64,000 nucleotides of DNA, taken from Pseudomonas orientalis. GTDB taxonomy: Bacteria; Pseudomonadota; Gammaproteobacteria; Pseudomonadales; Pseudomonadaceae. The stretch covers positions 4,400,501 through 4,464,500 of the forward strand of contig NZ_CP018049.1 in NCBI RefSeq assembly GCF_002934065.1, written 5' to 3'. The first letter of the stretch is position 1; the number at the start of each line of letters is the position of its first letter. The notes under the pieces are model-generated. The model saw nothing but the letters and a program-made list of their open reading frames with translations, did not search any database and was not told where the DNA came from. This document shows positions 24,503-33,496 of the stretch, piece by piece. Made by a program: the position numbers and the translations under genes.

Positions 24503-27097
24503 TCAGGCGGTCGCCGCCGATTCCAGGAAGTCCTGGGCAAAACGTTGCAACACGCCGCCCGCCTCGTAGATCGACACTTCTTCAGCGGTGTCCAGGCGGC
24601 AGGTCACCGGCACTTCGACACGCTCGCCATTTTTGCGGTTTATCACCAGGGTCAGTTGCGCACGCGGCGTGCGTTCGCCGAGCACGTCATAGGTTTCGCT
24701 GCCGTCGATCTTGAGTGTGTGGCGGTCGGTGCCCGGCAGGAACTCCAGGGGCAATACGCCCATGCCGACCAGGTTGGTGCGGTGGATACGCTCGAAACCC
24801 TCGGCGGCGATCGCTTCCACCCCGGCCAGGCGTACGCCCTTGGCCGCCCAGTCGCGCGACGAGCCCTGGCCGTAGTCGGCACCGGCGATGATGATCAGCG
24901 GCTGCTTGCGTTCCATGTAGGTTTCGATGGCTTCCCACATCCGCGTGACCTTGCCTTCCGGCTCGATACGCGCCAGGGAGCCCTGCTTGACCTTGCCGTT
25001 TTCCTGCACCATTTCGTTGAACAGTTTCGGGTTGGCGAAGGTGGCGCGTTGCGCAGTCAGGTGATCGCCCCGGTGCGTCGCGTAGGAGTTGAAGTCAACT
25101 TCCGGCAGGCCCATTTTCGCCAGGTACTCGCCGGCGGCGCTATCGAGCATGATCGCGTTGGACGGCGACAGGTGATCGGTGGTGATGTTGTCCGGCAGCA
25201 CCGCCAGCGGGCGCATGCCCTTGAGCGGACGCGCACCGGCCAATGCACCTTCCCAATACGGCGGGCGGCGAATATAGGTGCTTTGCGGGCGCCAGTCGTA
25301 CAGCGGGGTGACTTTGGGGCCGGTGTCTTCGTGAATGGCGAACATCGGGATGTACACCGCGCGAAACTGCTCCGGCTTGACCGACGCCTTGACCACCGCG
25401 TCGATCTCTTCGTCGCTTGGCCAGATGTCCTGCAGGCGGATTTCCTTGCCGTCGGTATCAAGGCCCAGCACGTCTTTCTCGATATCGAACCGAATGGTGC
25501 CGGCAATCGCATAGGCCACGACCAGCGGCGGCGAAGCGAGGAAGGCTTGCTTGGCGTACGGATGAATACGCCCATCAAAGTTGCGGTTGCCCGACAGCAC
25601 GGCAGTGGCGTACAAGTCGCGGTCGATGATTTCCTGCTGGATCAGCGGGTCTAGTGCGCCGGACATGCCGTTGCAAGTGGTGCAGGCAAAAGCCACCACG
25701 CCAAACCCGAGTTGTTCCAGCTCATGCCCCAGGCCTGCTTCTTCCAGGTACATGGCCACGGTTTTCGAGCCCGGCGCCAGGGACGACTTGACCCACGGCT
25801 TGCGCGTCAGCCCGAGCCTGTTGGCGTTACGCGCCAGCAGGCCGGCGGCGATCACGTTGCGCGGGTTACTGGTGTTGGTGCAGCTGGTGATGGCGGCGAT
25901 GATGACGGCGCCGTCGGGCATTTGCCCTGGCACTTCGTCCCACTGCCCGCTGATGCCTTTTGACGCCAGGTCGCGGGTGGCGACACGGGCATGCGGATTG
26001 CTCGGGCCGGCCATGTTGCGCACAACGCTGGAGAGATCGAATGTCAGGCCACGCTCATAGTGCGCGGCCTTGAGATCATCGGCCCACAGACCGGTGTGAC
26101 GCGCATATTGTTCGACCAGGGCGACTTGTTCGTCTTCCCGGCCAGTGAGTTTCAGGTAGGCGATGGTCTGCTGGTCGATGTAGAACATGGCCGCAGTGGC
26201 GCCGTATTCCGGGGCCATGTTGGAAATCGTCGCACGATCGCCCAGGGTCAGCGCCGATGCGCCTTCACCGAAGAACTCCAGCCACGCGCCAACGACCTTT
26301 TGTTGGCGCAGGAACTCGGTCAGCGCCAGCACCATATCGGTGGCGGTGATACCCGGCTGCAGCTTGCCGGTCAGCTCCACGCCGACGCTTTCCGGCAGGC
26401 GCATCCACGAAGCACGCCCGAGCATCACGCTTTCGGCTTCAAGGCCGCCGACCCCGATGGCGATCACGCCCAGGGCATCCACATGCGGGGTGTGGCTGTC
26501 GGTGCCGACGCACGTGTCGGGGAACGCCACGCCGTCACGTACCTGAATCACCGGGGACATTTTCTCCAGGTTGATCTGGTGCATGATGCCGTTGCCGGGC
26601 GGGATCACGTCGACGTTCTTGAAGGCCTTCTTGGTCCACTCGATAAAGTGGAAGCGATCTTCGTTGCGGCGGTCTTCGATGGCGCGGTTTTTTTCGAACG
26701 CCTGGGGGTCGGCACCACCGGCTTCGACGGCCAGGGAGTGGTCGACGATCAACTGGGTGGGCACCACCGGGTTGACCTGCGCCGGATCGCCGCCTTGCAG
26801 GGCAATGGCGTCGCGCAGACCGGCCAGGTCCACCAGTGCGGTCTGGCCAAGGATGTCATGGCAGACCACGCGGGCCGGGAACCAGGGGAAATCGAGGTCA
26901 CGCCGACGTTCGATCAGTTGGCTCAGGGACGCGTTGAGGGTGGCCGGGTCGCAGCGGCGCACCAGGTTTTCCGCGAGCACGCGTGAGGTATACGGCAAGG
27001 TGGCGTAGGCGCCGGGGCTGATTGCCTCGACAGCCGCACGGGCGTCGAAGAAATCCAGGCGGCTGCCGGGGAGCGGTTTGCGAAATTCAGTGTTCAT
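24503..27097 (-). CDS. acnD: Fe/S-dependent 2-methylisocitrate dehydratase
   Basis: An 864-residue aconitase-superfamily protein. The [4Fe-4S] ligands are in TSCTNTSNP and CTTCNGMSG, and the C-terminal swivel domain has DYGQGSSRDWAAKG. It dehydrates 2-methylcitrate in the methylcitrate cycle together with PrpF. Length and domain order are those of the AcnD class rather than AcnA. A REPIN fills part of the 203-bp gap to prpC upstream. Confidence 0.95.
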   Translation of the reverse strand: MNTEFRKPLPGSRLDFFDARAAVEAISPGAYATLPYTSRVLAENLVRRCDPATLNASLSQLIERRRDLDFPWFPARVVCHDILGQTALVDLAGLRDAIALQGGDPAQVNPVVPTQLIVDHSLAVEAGGADPQAFEKNRAIEDRRNEDRFHFIEWTKKAFKNVDVIPPGNGIMHQINLEKMSPVIQVRDGVAFPDTCVGTDSHTPHVDALGVIAIGVGGLEAESVMLGRASWMRLPESVGVELTGKLQPGITATDMVLALTEFLRQQKVVGAWLEFFGEGASALTLGDRATISNMAPEYGATAAMFYIDQQTIAYLKLTGREDEQVALVEQYARHTGLWADDLKAAHYERGLTFDLSSVVRNMAGPSNPHARVATRDLASKGISGQWDEVPGQMPDGAVIIAAITSCTNTSNPRNVIAAGLLARNANRLGLTRKPWVKSSLAPGSKTVAMYLEEAGLGHELEQLGFGVVAFACTTCNGMSGALDPLIQQEIIDRDLYATAVLSGNRNFDGRIHPYAKQAFLASPPLVVAYAIAGTIRFDIEKDVLGLDTDGKEIRLQDIWPSDEEIDAVVKASVKPEQFRAVYIPMFAIHEDTGPKVTPLYDWRPQSTYIRRPPYWEGALAGARPLKGMRPLAVLPDNITTDHLSPSNAIMLDSAAGEYLAKMGLPEVDFNSYATHRGDHLTAQRATFANPKLFNEMVQENGKVKQGSLARIEPEGKVTRMWEAIETYMERKQPLIIIAGADYGQGSSRDWAAKGVRLAGVEAIAAEGFERIHRTNLVGMGVLPLEFLPGTDRHTLKIDGSETYDVLGERTPRAQLTLVINRKNGERVEVPVTCRLDTAEEVSIYEAGGVLQRFAQDFLESAATA

Positions 27098-27170
27098 CGT
27101 CAGGACTCGGTCACGGTGATTGCAAAAGGAAGACCTACGCCGGTCGGAAAATTGAAATGCAATCCAAAAG

Positions 27171-27258
27171 GTGGGAGGGGGCTTGCCCCCGATGACGGTG
27201 TATCAGTCGACACATGTGCTGCATGACACACGGCTATCGGGGGCAAGCCCCCTCCCAC
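27171..27258. repeat. REP doublet (REPIN) between prpC and acnD
   Basis: Inverted GTGGGAGGGGGCTTGCCC and complement, with spacer GATGACGGTGTATCAG... It lies inside the operon, so the hairpin is transcribed and may protect the upstream prpB-prpC mRNA or cause partial attenuation. Confidence 0.9.
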
Positions 27259-27300
27259 ACGTTGATCGCATTCCAGTCCCGGGTCCGTGGGCCCTCTCAT

Positions 27301-28428
27301 TCAGCGACGTTCGATTGGCACGAACTTGCGCTGCTCAACGCCGATGTACTCGGCGCTTGGACGGATGATGCGGTTATTGGCGCGCTGCTCGAACACGTGC
27401 GCCGCCCAGCCGGTGAGCCGCGAGCAGACGAAAATCGGCGTGAACAGCTTGGTGGGAATGCCCATGAAGTGGTACGCCGAGGCATGGTAGAAATCGGCAT
27501 TGGGGAACAGTTTCTTCTGGTCCCACATGGTCTTGTCGATGGCTTCGGACACCGGGAACAACACCGTGTCGCCCACCTCGTCAGCGAGTTTTTTCGACCA
27601 GCCCTTGATCACTTCGTTACGCGGGTCGCTGTCCTTGTAGATCGCGTGGCCAAAACCCATGATCTTGTCCTTGCGCGCCAGCATGCCGAGGGTGCCTTCG
27701 ACGGCTTCTTCGGCCGAACCGAAACGCTCGATCATCTCCATCGCCGCTTCGTTGGCACCGCCGTGCAGCGGGCCGCGCAGGGAACCGATGGCCGCGGTGA
27801 CGCAGGAATACAGGTCGGACAGAGTCGACGCACAGACCCGGGCGGTGAAGGTCGAGGCGTTGAATTCGTGTTCGGCGTAGAGGATCAGGGACACGTTCAT
27901 CACTTTGACATGCAGGTCGCTCGGCTTCTTGCCATGCAGCAGGTGCAGGAAGTGCCCGCCAATGCTCGGCTCGTCGGTGACGCAGTCGATGCGTTTGCCG
28001 TCGTGGCTGAAGCGGTACCAGTAGCACATGATCGCCGGGAACGCGGCGAGCAGGCGGTCGGTGACGTCATGCTGCACGCTGAAGTCTTTTTCCGGCTCGA
28101 TATTGCCCAGGAACGAACAACCGGTGCGCATCACGTCCATCGGGTGGGCGTCGGCGGGGATGCGCTCGAGCACTTCCTTCAACGCTTGCGGCAAGTCGCG
28201 CAGCTTGCCCAGCCTGGCGCTGTAGGCCGCCAGTTCGGCCTGGGTCGGCAGTTCGCCGTGCAGCAGCAGGTAGGCGACTTCTTCAAATTGTGCATCGGCG
28301 GCCAGTTCACGCACGTCATAGCCGCGATAGGTCAAGCCGGCACCGGCCTGGCCCACGGTCGACAGTGCGGTCTGCCCGGCCACCTGGCCACGCAGGCCGG
28401 CGCCACTCAATACTTTTGCTTCAGCCAT
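27301..28428 (-). CDS. prpC: 2-Methylcitrate synthase
   Basis: A 375-residue citrate-synthase-family enzyme that condenses propionyl-CoA with oxaloacetate. Active-site segments: ADAHPMDVMRTG, HGGANEAAMEMI and GFGHAIYKDSDPRNE. Length and sequence fit the short PrpC class, not the hexameric GltA. GGGAGAAGAACC precedes the ATG. It follows prpB by 36 bp. Confidence 0.96.
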   Translation of the reverse strand: MAEAKVLSGAGLRGQVAGQTALSTVGQAGAGLTYRGYDVRELAADAQFEEVAYLLLHGELPTQAELAAYSARLGKLRDLPQALKEVLERIPADAHPMDVMRTGCSFLGNIEPEKDFSVQHDVTDRLLAAFPAIMCYWYRFSHDGKRIDCVTDEPSIGGHFLHLLHGKKPSDLHVKVMNVSLILYAEHEFNASTFTARVCASTLSDLYSCVTAAIGSLRGPLHGGANEAAMEMIERFGSAEEAVEGTLGMLARKDKIMGFGHAIYKDSDPRNEVIKGWSKKLADEVGDTVLFPVSEAIDKTMWDQKKLFPNADFYHASAYHFMGIPTKLFTPIFVCSRLTGWAAHVFEQRANNRIIRPSAEYIGVEQRKFVPIERR

Positions 28429-28464
28429 GGTTCTTCTCCCATTTTATAGTTGTTCAGAGAGCCG

Positions 28465-29358
28465 TTATTTTTTCGCGGCAAACAGCGCGTCGAGCTTCTG
28501 CTCGAAGGTGTGGTAGTCGATACGATCGTAGAGCTCCATGCGGGTTTGCATGGTGTCGATCACATTCTGCTGCGTACCGTCGCGGCGGATGGCGGTGTAC
28601 ACATTCTCGGCGGCCTTGTTCATGGCGCGGAAGGCCGAGAGCGGGTACAGCACGATGGAAACATCGGCAGATTTCAACTGTTCGGTGGTGAACAGCGGGG
28701 TCGCGCCGAATTCGGTGATGTTGGCCAGGATCGGTGCTTTCACCCGCGAGGCGAACAGCTTGTACATCTCAAGTTCGGTGATGGCTTCCGGGAACACCAT
28801 GTCGGCGCCGGCCTCGATGCAGGCGGCGGCGCGCTCCAGGGCGGACTCCAGACCTTCCACGGCCAGGGCGTCAGTGCGCGCCATGATCACGAAACTGTCA
28901 TCGGTGCGCGCGTCCACGGCGGCCTTGATGCGGTCGACCATTTCCTGCTGGGAGACGATTTCCTTGTTAGGGCGATGGCCGCAGCGCTTGGCGCCGACCT
29001 GGTCTTCGATGTGGATGGCGGCGGCGCCGAACTTGATCATCGACTTGACGGTGCGCGCCACGTTGAACGCCGAGGAACCGAAACCGGTGTCCACGTCCAC
29101 CAGCAGCGGCAGGTCGCACACATCGGTGATACGGCGTACATCGGTCAGCACGTCATCCAGGCCGGTGATGCCCAGGTCCGGTACGCCCAGGGAGCCGGCG
29201 GCCACGCCGCCGCCTGACAGGTAGATTGCCTTGAAGCCGGCGCGCTTGGCCAGCAAGGCGTGGTTAGCATTGATTGCGCCAACCACCTGCAACGGCTGTT
29301 CACTGGCGACCGCGTCACGGAAACGCTGGCCTGGGGTGCTCTTGTTCGTGGAACTCAT
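28465..29358 (-). CDS. prpB: 2-Methylisocitrate lyase
   Basis: A 297-residue isocitrate-lyase-superfamily enzyme that cleaves 2-methylisocitrate into pyruvate and succinate. The signature KRCGHRPNK (active Cys) and GGGVAAGSLGVPDLG are present, and VDVDTGFG supplies metal ligands. The ATG is preceded by GAGGTGAGTC. It is the first enzyme gene after the regulator. Confidence 0.96.
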   Translation of the reverse strand: MSSTNKSTPGQRFRDAVASEQPLQVVGAINANHALLAKRAGFKAIYLSGGGVAAGSLGVPDLGITGLDDVLTDVRRITDVCDLPLLVDVDTGFGSSAFNVARTVKSMIKFGAAAIHIEDQVGAKRCGHRPNKEIVSQQEMVDRIKAAVDARTDDSFVIMARTDALAVEGLESALERAAACIEAGADMVFPEAITELEMYKLFASRVKAPILANITEFGATPLFTTEQLKSADVSIVLYPLSAFRAMNKAAENVYTAIRRDGTQQNVIDTMQTRMELYDRIDYHTFEQKLDALFAAKK

Positions 29359-29371
29359 GACTCACCTCTAT

Positions 29372-30070
29372 TTATTGGGGAGCACCGTCCGGAAAGTGAC
29401 GGGCGATGTTGCGTTTCGAAGCGCCGATATGCCGACGCATCAACAGTTCGGCCAGTTCACCGTCACGATCGGCAATCGCGTCAAGAATGCGGTGATGCTC
29501 GGCAAAGGCCTGGCGGGGACGGTTGGGGGTGGTGGAAAACTGAATGCGGTACATGCGCACCAGTTGGTACAGCTCACCGCAGAGCATCTGGGTCAGGGTG
29601 CGGTTACCGGCACCTTGAATGATCCGGTAATGAAAATCGAAGTCACCTTCCTGCTGGTAGTAGCCGACACCGGCCTGGAACGCGGCATCCCGTTCATGGG
29701 TGTGCAATACCTGGCGCAGTTCTTCGATTTCCGCGTCGGTCATGCGCTCGGCCGCCAGCCGGCAAGCCATGCCTTCCAATGACTCGCGGATTTCATACAG
29801 CTCGATCAGCTCGGCGTGACTCAATGACACCACCCGCGCGCCGACATGGGGCACCCGCACCAGCAGGCGCTGGCCTTCCAGACGGTGAATCGCCTCGCGC
29901 AACGGGCCACGGCTGATGCCGTAGGTACGCGCCAGCTCCGGTTCGGAAATCTTCGTGCCGGGGGCGATCTCGCCCTTGACGATGGCGGCCTGGATGCGCC
30001 GGAAGACGTTTTCCGACATGGTTTGGGATTCATCCGACAGCGCCGACGGAAATTCCGATTGACTCAGCAT
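29372..30070 (-). CDS. prpR: GntR-family (FCD) regulator of the propionate operon
   Basis: A 232-residue FadR-type regulator with an N-terminal winged helix (residues about 25-90, GISRGPLREAIHRLEGQRLL) and a C-terminal FCD ligand domain. It heads the prp operon and is 13 bp before prpB. Two TTGTCGACA-type sites lie upstream of it, one against its start codon, consistent with autoregulation. Methylcitrate or propionyl derivatives are plausible ligands. The symbol prpR is used here for position; it is unrelated to the sigma-54 activator PrpR of enterobacteria. Confidence 0.88.
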   Translation of the reverse strand: MLSQSEFPSALSDESQTMSENVFRRIQAAIVKGEIAPGTKISEPELARTYGISRGPLREAIHRLEGQRLLVRVPHVGARVVSLSHAELIELYEIRESLEGMACRLAAERMTDAEIEELRQVLHTHERDAAFQAGVGYYQQEGDFDFHYRIIQGAGNRTLTQMLCGELYQLVRMYRIQFSTTPNRPRQAFAEHHRILDAIADRDGELAELLMRRHIGASKRNIARHFPDGAPQ

Positions 30071-30080
30071 ATTGTCGACA
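30071..30080. promoter_or_regulatory. Putative PrpR operator at the start codon
   Basis: ATTGTCGACA directly adjoins the regulator's start codon and follows its AAAGG Shine-Dalgarno. It matches 10 of 12 bases of the upstream palindrome at 30144. Occupancy here would block initiation. Confidence 0.6.
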
Positions 30081-30143
30081 CCTTTAAAAGCAATGCGGCA
30101 AAAACTAGCTAATACTCACTACTTAGTCAAAGAATAAATCAAC

Positions 30144-30155
30144 ATTGTCGACAAT
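30144..30155. promoter_or_regulatory. Putative PrpR operator, perfect palindrome
   Basis: ATTGTCGACAAT is a perfect 12-bp palindrome of the GntR/FadR type, 64 bp upstream of the second copy. The AT-rich stretch between them (with a TTGACT on the minus strand) holds the likely operon promoter. Confidence 0.65.
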
Positions 30156-30335
30156 CTTCTAATAACCTTATTGGCCGTTGATGAGCATGGCCGCCTGCCA
30201 GCGCTGGCGCCAAAAAAGCATCATGTTAGAATGCCCGCCGCTTTTGCCTGACATCTCAAGATGAAATGGCGCACGAGGGAGCTTGCGCAGTAATGCCAGT
30301 CGCCTTGAATTTCGCACTGCATCGCCTCAGGAATT

Positions 30336-30872
30336 ATGAGACTCAAGCCCTTCCCCCTATTGTTATGCCTATTGTCCATACCGAGCCTTGGCGTTGCCGC
30401 CGAGAAGACGGTGTATGGCCTGAACGAATACGCCAAGCTGGCGGGCATCGACCTGGAAGTCGCGGCCAAACTCGACACCGGCGCCAAGACCGCCTCGCTG
30501 AGTGCGCGCGATATCAAACGCTTCAAGCGCAACGGCGAATCCTGGGTACGCTTCTACCTGGCCATCGATACCGCCCACTCCCACCCCATCGAACGTCCCC
30601 TGGCCCGCGTCAGCAAAATCAAGCGCCGCGCCGATGACTACGACCCCGATGAGGACAAGCAGTACACCGCTCGTCCGGTGATTGCCCTGGATATCTGCAT
30701 GGGCAGCGCTTTACGCAGTATCGAAGTGAACTTGACCGACCGCAGCACCTTCCAATATCCGCTGCTGATCGGCTCCGAAGCGCTCAAGCGCTTTGATGCG
30801 CTGATCGACCCCAGCCTTAAATATGCAGCAGGCAAACCTGCCTGCGCCGCCGACGCTCATACCGCCGAGTAA
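30336..30872 (+). CDS. Retropepsin-like protease, RimK-associated (DUF785 type), exported
   Basis: A 178-residue protein with a signal peptide (MRLKPFPLLLCLLSIPSLGV, cleavage near AAE) and a retropepsin-like core whose catalytic motif is LDTGAKTASLS (residues about 46-56), followed by RPVIALDICMG and PLLIGSEAL. The family is annotated as ATP-dependent zinc protease, but the DTGA motif is that of an aspartic peptidase. It is the first gene of a trio with a transglutaminase-like membrane protein and a RimK-like ligase. The trio is widespread near ppsA in Pseudomonas; its substrate is unknown. Confidence 0.85.
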   Translation: MRLKPFPLLLCLLSIPSLGVAAEKTVYGLNEYAKLAGIDLEVAAKLDTGAKTASLSARDIKRFKRNGESWVRFYLAIDTAHSHPIERPLARVSKIKRRADDYDPDEDKQYTARPVIALDICMGSALRSIEVNLTDRSTFQYPLLIGSEALKRFDALIDPSLKYAAGKPACAADAHTAE

Positions 30873-30877
30873 ACCGA

Positions 30878-32410
30878 ATGCGCTCTTTGACCCTGCACCT
30901 GAAAATCCTGATCACCCTTCTGGTGGTGCTGGGCATTTCGGTCACCGCCTACCAGATCTTCGTGCTGGGCATCCCTGTCACCGAGGACGCCACCGACGAC
31001 TTGTGGAACATCGACGCCAAGGTCGAGTTCGTCGCCAATCCCAAGGACCCGGTGAAGATTTCGATGTTCGTGCCGCCGTTGAGCCGCGATTTCGTCAGCC
31101 TCAATGAGAGTTTTATCTCGAACAACTACGGGGTGAGCGTCAACCGCGCCGACGGCAACCGCAAGGTCACCTGGTCGGCGCGCCGCGCCAAGGGTAACCA
31201 GACGCTGTATTACCGCCTGGTGCTGACCAAGCGCTATAGCGGTGAAAAGGTCAAGATCAAGGGCCCGACCTTCCGCGACAGCATTGCCGTGGAAGGCCCG
31301 GAAAAAATCGCTGCCGAAGCCCTGCTCGCGCCGATTCGCCAGCACTCGGCAGACGTCGAAACGTTCATCACCGAAGCCATCAAGCGCACCAACAACCTCA
31401 GCGACGACAATGTGAAACTGCTGCTGGCGGGCGACCCGTCGACGTCGCACAAGGCCAAGATCGTCGAATTGCTGTTGTCCATCGCCCACGTTCCGGTGGA
31501 AAAGGTCCACACCATCCGCCTCGTCGCCGACCAGCCGCAATCGCCTGAACTGTGGCTGCGCAGCTTCAACGGCAACGACTGGCTGTACTTCAACCCGGAA
31601 ACCGGTGAACAAGGCCTGCCCGCGGACCGCCTGCTGTGGTGGACCGGCGACGAAAACCTGATCACGGTCGATGGCGGCAAGAAAGCCATGGTCACCTTCA
31701 GCCTGAACAACAGCGAGATGAATGCCATTCGCCTGGCCAAGCTGACCGACGAAAACACCGACGCCAACTTTCTCGAATACTCGCTGTACGGCCTGCCGCT
31801 GCAAACCCAGCAGACGTTCATGATCATGGTGATGATCCCGATTGGCGTGCTGGTGATCCTGATCCTGCGCAACCTGATCGGCCTGCAGACCCTCGGCACC
31901 TTCACCCCGGTGCTGATTGCCCTGGCATTTCGCGAGACGCAACTGGGCTTCGGCATTGTGCTGTTCACCATTATTACCGCACTGGGGCTGTCGCTCAGGT
32001 CCTACCTGGAACACCTCAAGCTGCAGATGCTGCCGCGCCTGTCGGTGGTGCTGACCTTCGTGGTGGTGCTGATTGCCGCCATCAGCCTGTTCAGCCACAA
32101 GCTGGGCCTGGAGCGAGGCCTGTCGGTGGCGCTGTTCCCGATGGTGATCCTGACCATGACCATCGAACGCCTGTCGATCACCTGGGAAGAGCGCGGCGCC
32201 AACCATGCGCTGAAAGTCGCGATCGGCACGCTGTTCGCGGCCTCCCTGGCGCACATCATCATGAGCGTGCCGGAGCTGGTCTACTTCGTGTTCACCTTCC
32301 CGGCGATCCTGCTGATCCTGGTAGGTTTCATGCTGGCCATGGGGCGTTATCGCGGTTATCGCCTGACCGAGCTGGTCCGTTTCAAGGCGTTCTTGAAGGC
32401 AGACTCGTAA
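30878..32410 (+). CDS. Transglutaminase-like membrane protein with seven C-terminal helices
   Basis: A 510-residue inner-membrane protein. One N-terminal helix (ILITLLVVLGISVTAYQIF) is followed by a periplasmic region of about 280 residues that resembles an inactive transglutaminase domain, then seven helices from FMIMVMIPIGVLVILIL to the end. Families of this layout are annotated as inactive transglutaminase fused to seven TM helices. It is five bases after the protease gene and overlaps the ligase start by one base (TAATG), so the three are one unit. Role unknown; a sensor or scaffold in the envelope is a guess. Confidence 0.82.
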   Translation: MRSLTLHLKILITLLVVLGISVTAYQIFVLGIPVTEDATDDLWNIDAKVEFVANPKDPVKISMFVPPLSRDFVSLNESFISNNYGVSVNRADGNRKVTWSARRAKGNQTLYYRLVLTKRYSGEKVKIKGPTFRDSIAVEGPEKIAAEALLAPIRQHSADVETFITEAIKRTNNLSDDNVKLLLAGDPSTSHKAKIVELLLSIAHVPVEKVHTIRLVADQPQSPELWLRSFNGNDWLYFNPETGEQGLPADRLLWWTGDENLITVDGGKKAMVTFSLNNSEMNAIRLAKLTDENTDANFLEYSLYGLPLQTQQTFMIMVMIPIGVLVILILRNLIGLQTLGTFTPVLIALAFRETQLGFGIVLFTIITALGLSLRSYLEHLKLQMLPRLSVVLTFVVVLIAAISLFSHKLGLERGLSVALFPMVILTMTIERLSITWEERGANHALKVAIGTLFAASLAHIIMSVPELVYFVFTFPAILLILVGFMLAMGRYRGYRLTELVRFKAFLKADS

Positions 32411-33396
32411 TGTTCGGCTTCTGGAAGACCTGGAAAGCCCTGGAGGCGCGCGGGATCATGGGCATCAACCGGCGTAACGCCGACTACGTGCTCAAGTACA
32501 ACAAGCGCAGCCTGTACCCGATCGTGGATGACAAGATCATCACCAAGGAGCGGGCCATGGCGGCCGGCATCCATGTGCCGCAAATGTACGGGGTGATCTC
32601 CACCGAGAAAGAAATCGACAAGCTCGACGACATTATCGGCGGGCGCAGCGACTTCGTGATCAAGCCCGCCCAGGGTGCCGGCGGCGATGGCATCCTGGTG
32701 GTGGCGGACCGTTTTGAAGGGCGCTATCGCACGGTGTCCGGCAAGATCATCAGCCATGAAGAAATCGAGCATCAGATTTCCAGCATCCTGACCGGCCTGT
32801 ACTCCCTGGGCGGCCACCGCGACCGCGCCTTGATCGAATACCGCGTGGTGCCCGACCAGATCTTCAAGAGCATCAGCTACGAAGGCGTGCCGGATATCCG
32901 CATCATTGTGCTGATGGGGTATCCAGTGATGGCGATGCTGCGCTTGCCGACCCGTCAGTCCGGTGGCAAGGCCAACCTGCACCAGGGCGCGATTGGCGTG
33001 GGCGTGGACCTCGCCACCGGCCTGACCCTGCGTGGCACATGGCTGAACACCATCATCACCAAGCACCCCGATACCACCAATGCGGTGGATGGCGTGCAAC
33101 TGCCCAACTGGGACGGCTTCATGAAGTTGGCGGCCGGCTGTTACGAGCTGTGCGGCCTGGGCTATATCGGCGTGGATATGGTGCTCGACCAGGAAAAAGG
33201 CCCGCTGATCCTGGAGCTGAATGCGCGGCCGGGGCTGAATATCCAGATTGCCAACGACTGCGGCCTGACCCTGCGCACCCATGCGGTGGAGGCGCGGCTG
33301 GAAGAACTGAAAGCCGCCGGCGTGACGGAAACCGTGGAAGAGCGGGTGAAGTTCGTACAGGAAATGTTCGGTCATATTCCGCCGGTGGAAGGCTGA
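32410..33396 (+). CDS. RimK-like alpha-L-glutamate ligase (ATP-grasp)
   Basis: A 328-residue ATP-grasp protein. The ATP-binding lysine and glycine loop are in VIKPAQGAGGDGI (residues about 82-94), and the metal-binding end is LELNARPGLNIQIAN. RimK-type ligases add glutamate or other amino acids to a carboxylate of a protein or peptide. The protease partner with it may remove what the ligase adds, a reversible tag pair; this is inference from the pairing. Target unknown. Confidence 0.85.
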   Translation: MFGFWKTWKALEARGIMGINRRNADYVLKYNKRSLYPIVDDKIITKERAMAAGIHVPQMYGVISTEKEIDKLDDIIGGRSDFVIKPAQGAGGDGILVVADRFEGRYRTVSGKIISHEEIEHQISSILTGLYSLGGHRDRALIEYRVVPDQIFKSISYEGVPDIRIIVLMGYPVMAMLRLPTRQSGGKANLHQGAIGVGVDLATGLTLRGTWLNTIITKHPDTTNAVDGVQLPNWDGFMKLAAGCYELCGLGYIGVDMVLDQEKGPLILELNARPGLNIQIANDCGLTLRTHAVEARLEELKAAGVTETVEERVKFVQEMFGHIPPVEG

Positions 33397-33496
33397 TCCG
33401 GTCTTCAAACTGTCTATCCCCGACATCCCCTCTAGGAGCAACTCCTACAGGGGACTACAATCCTCTCCCTCGCGCCACTGGCTGATCCACCCCCGC

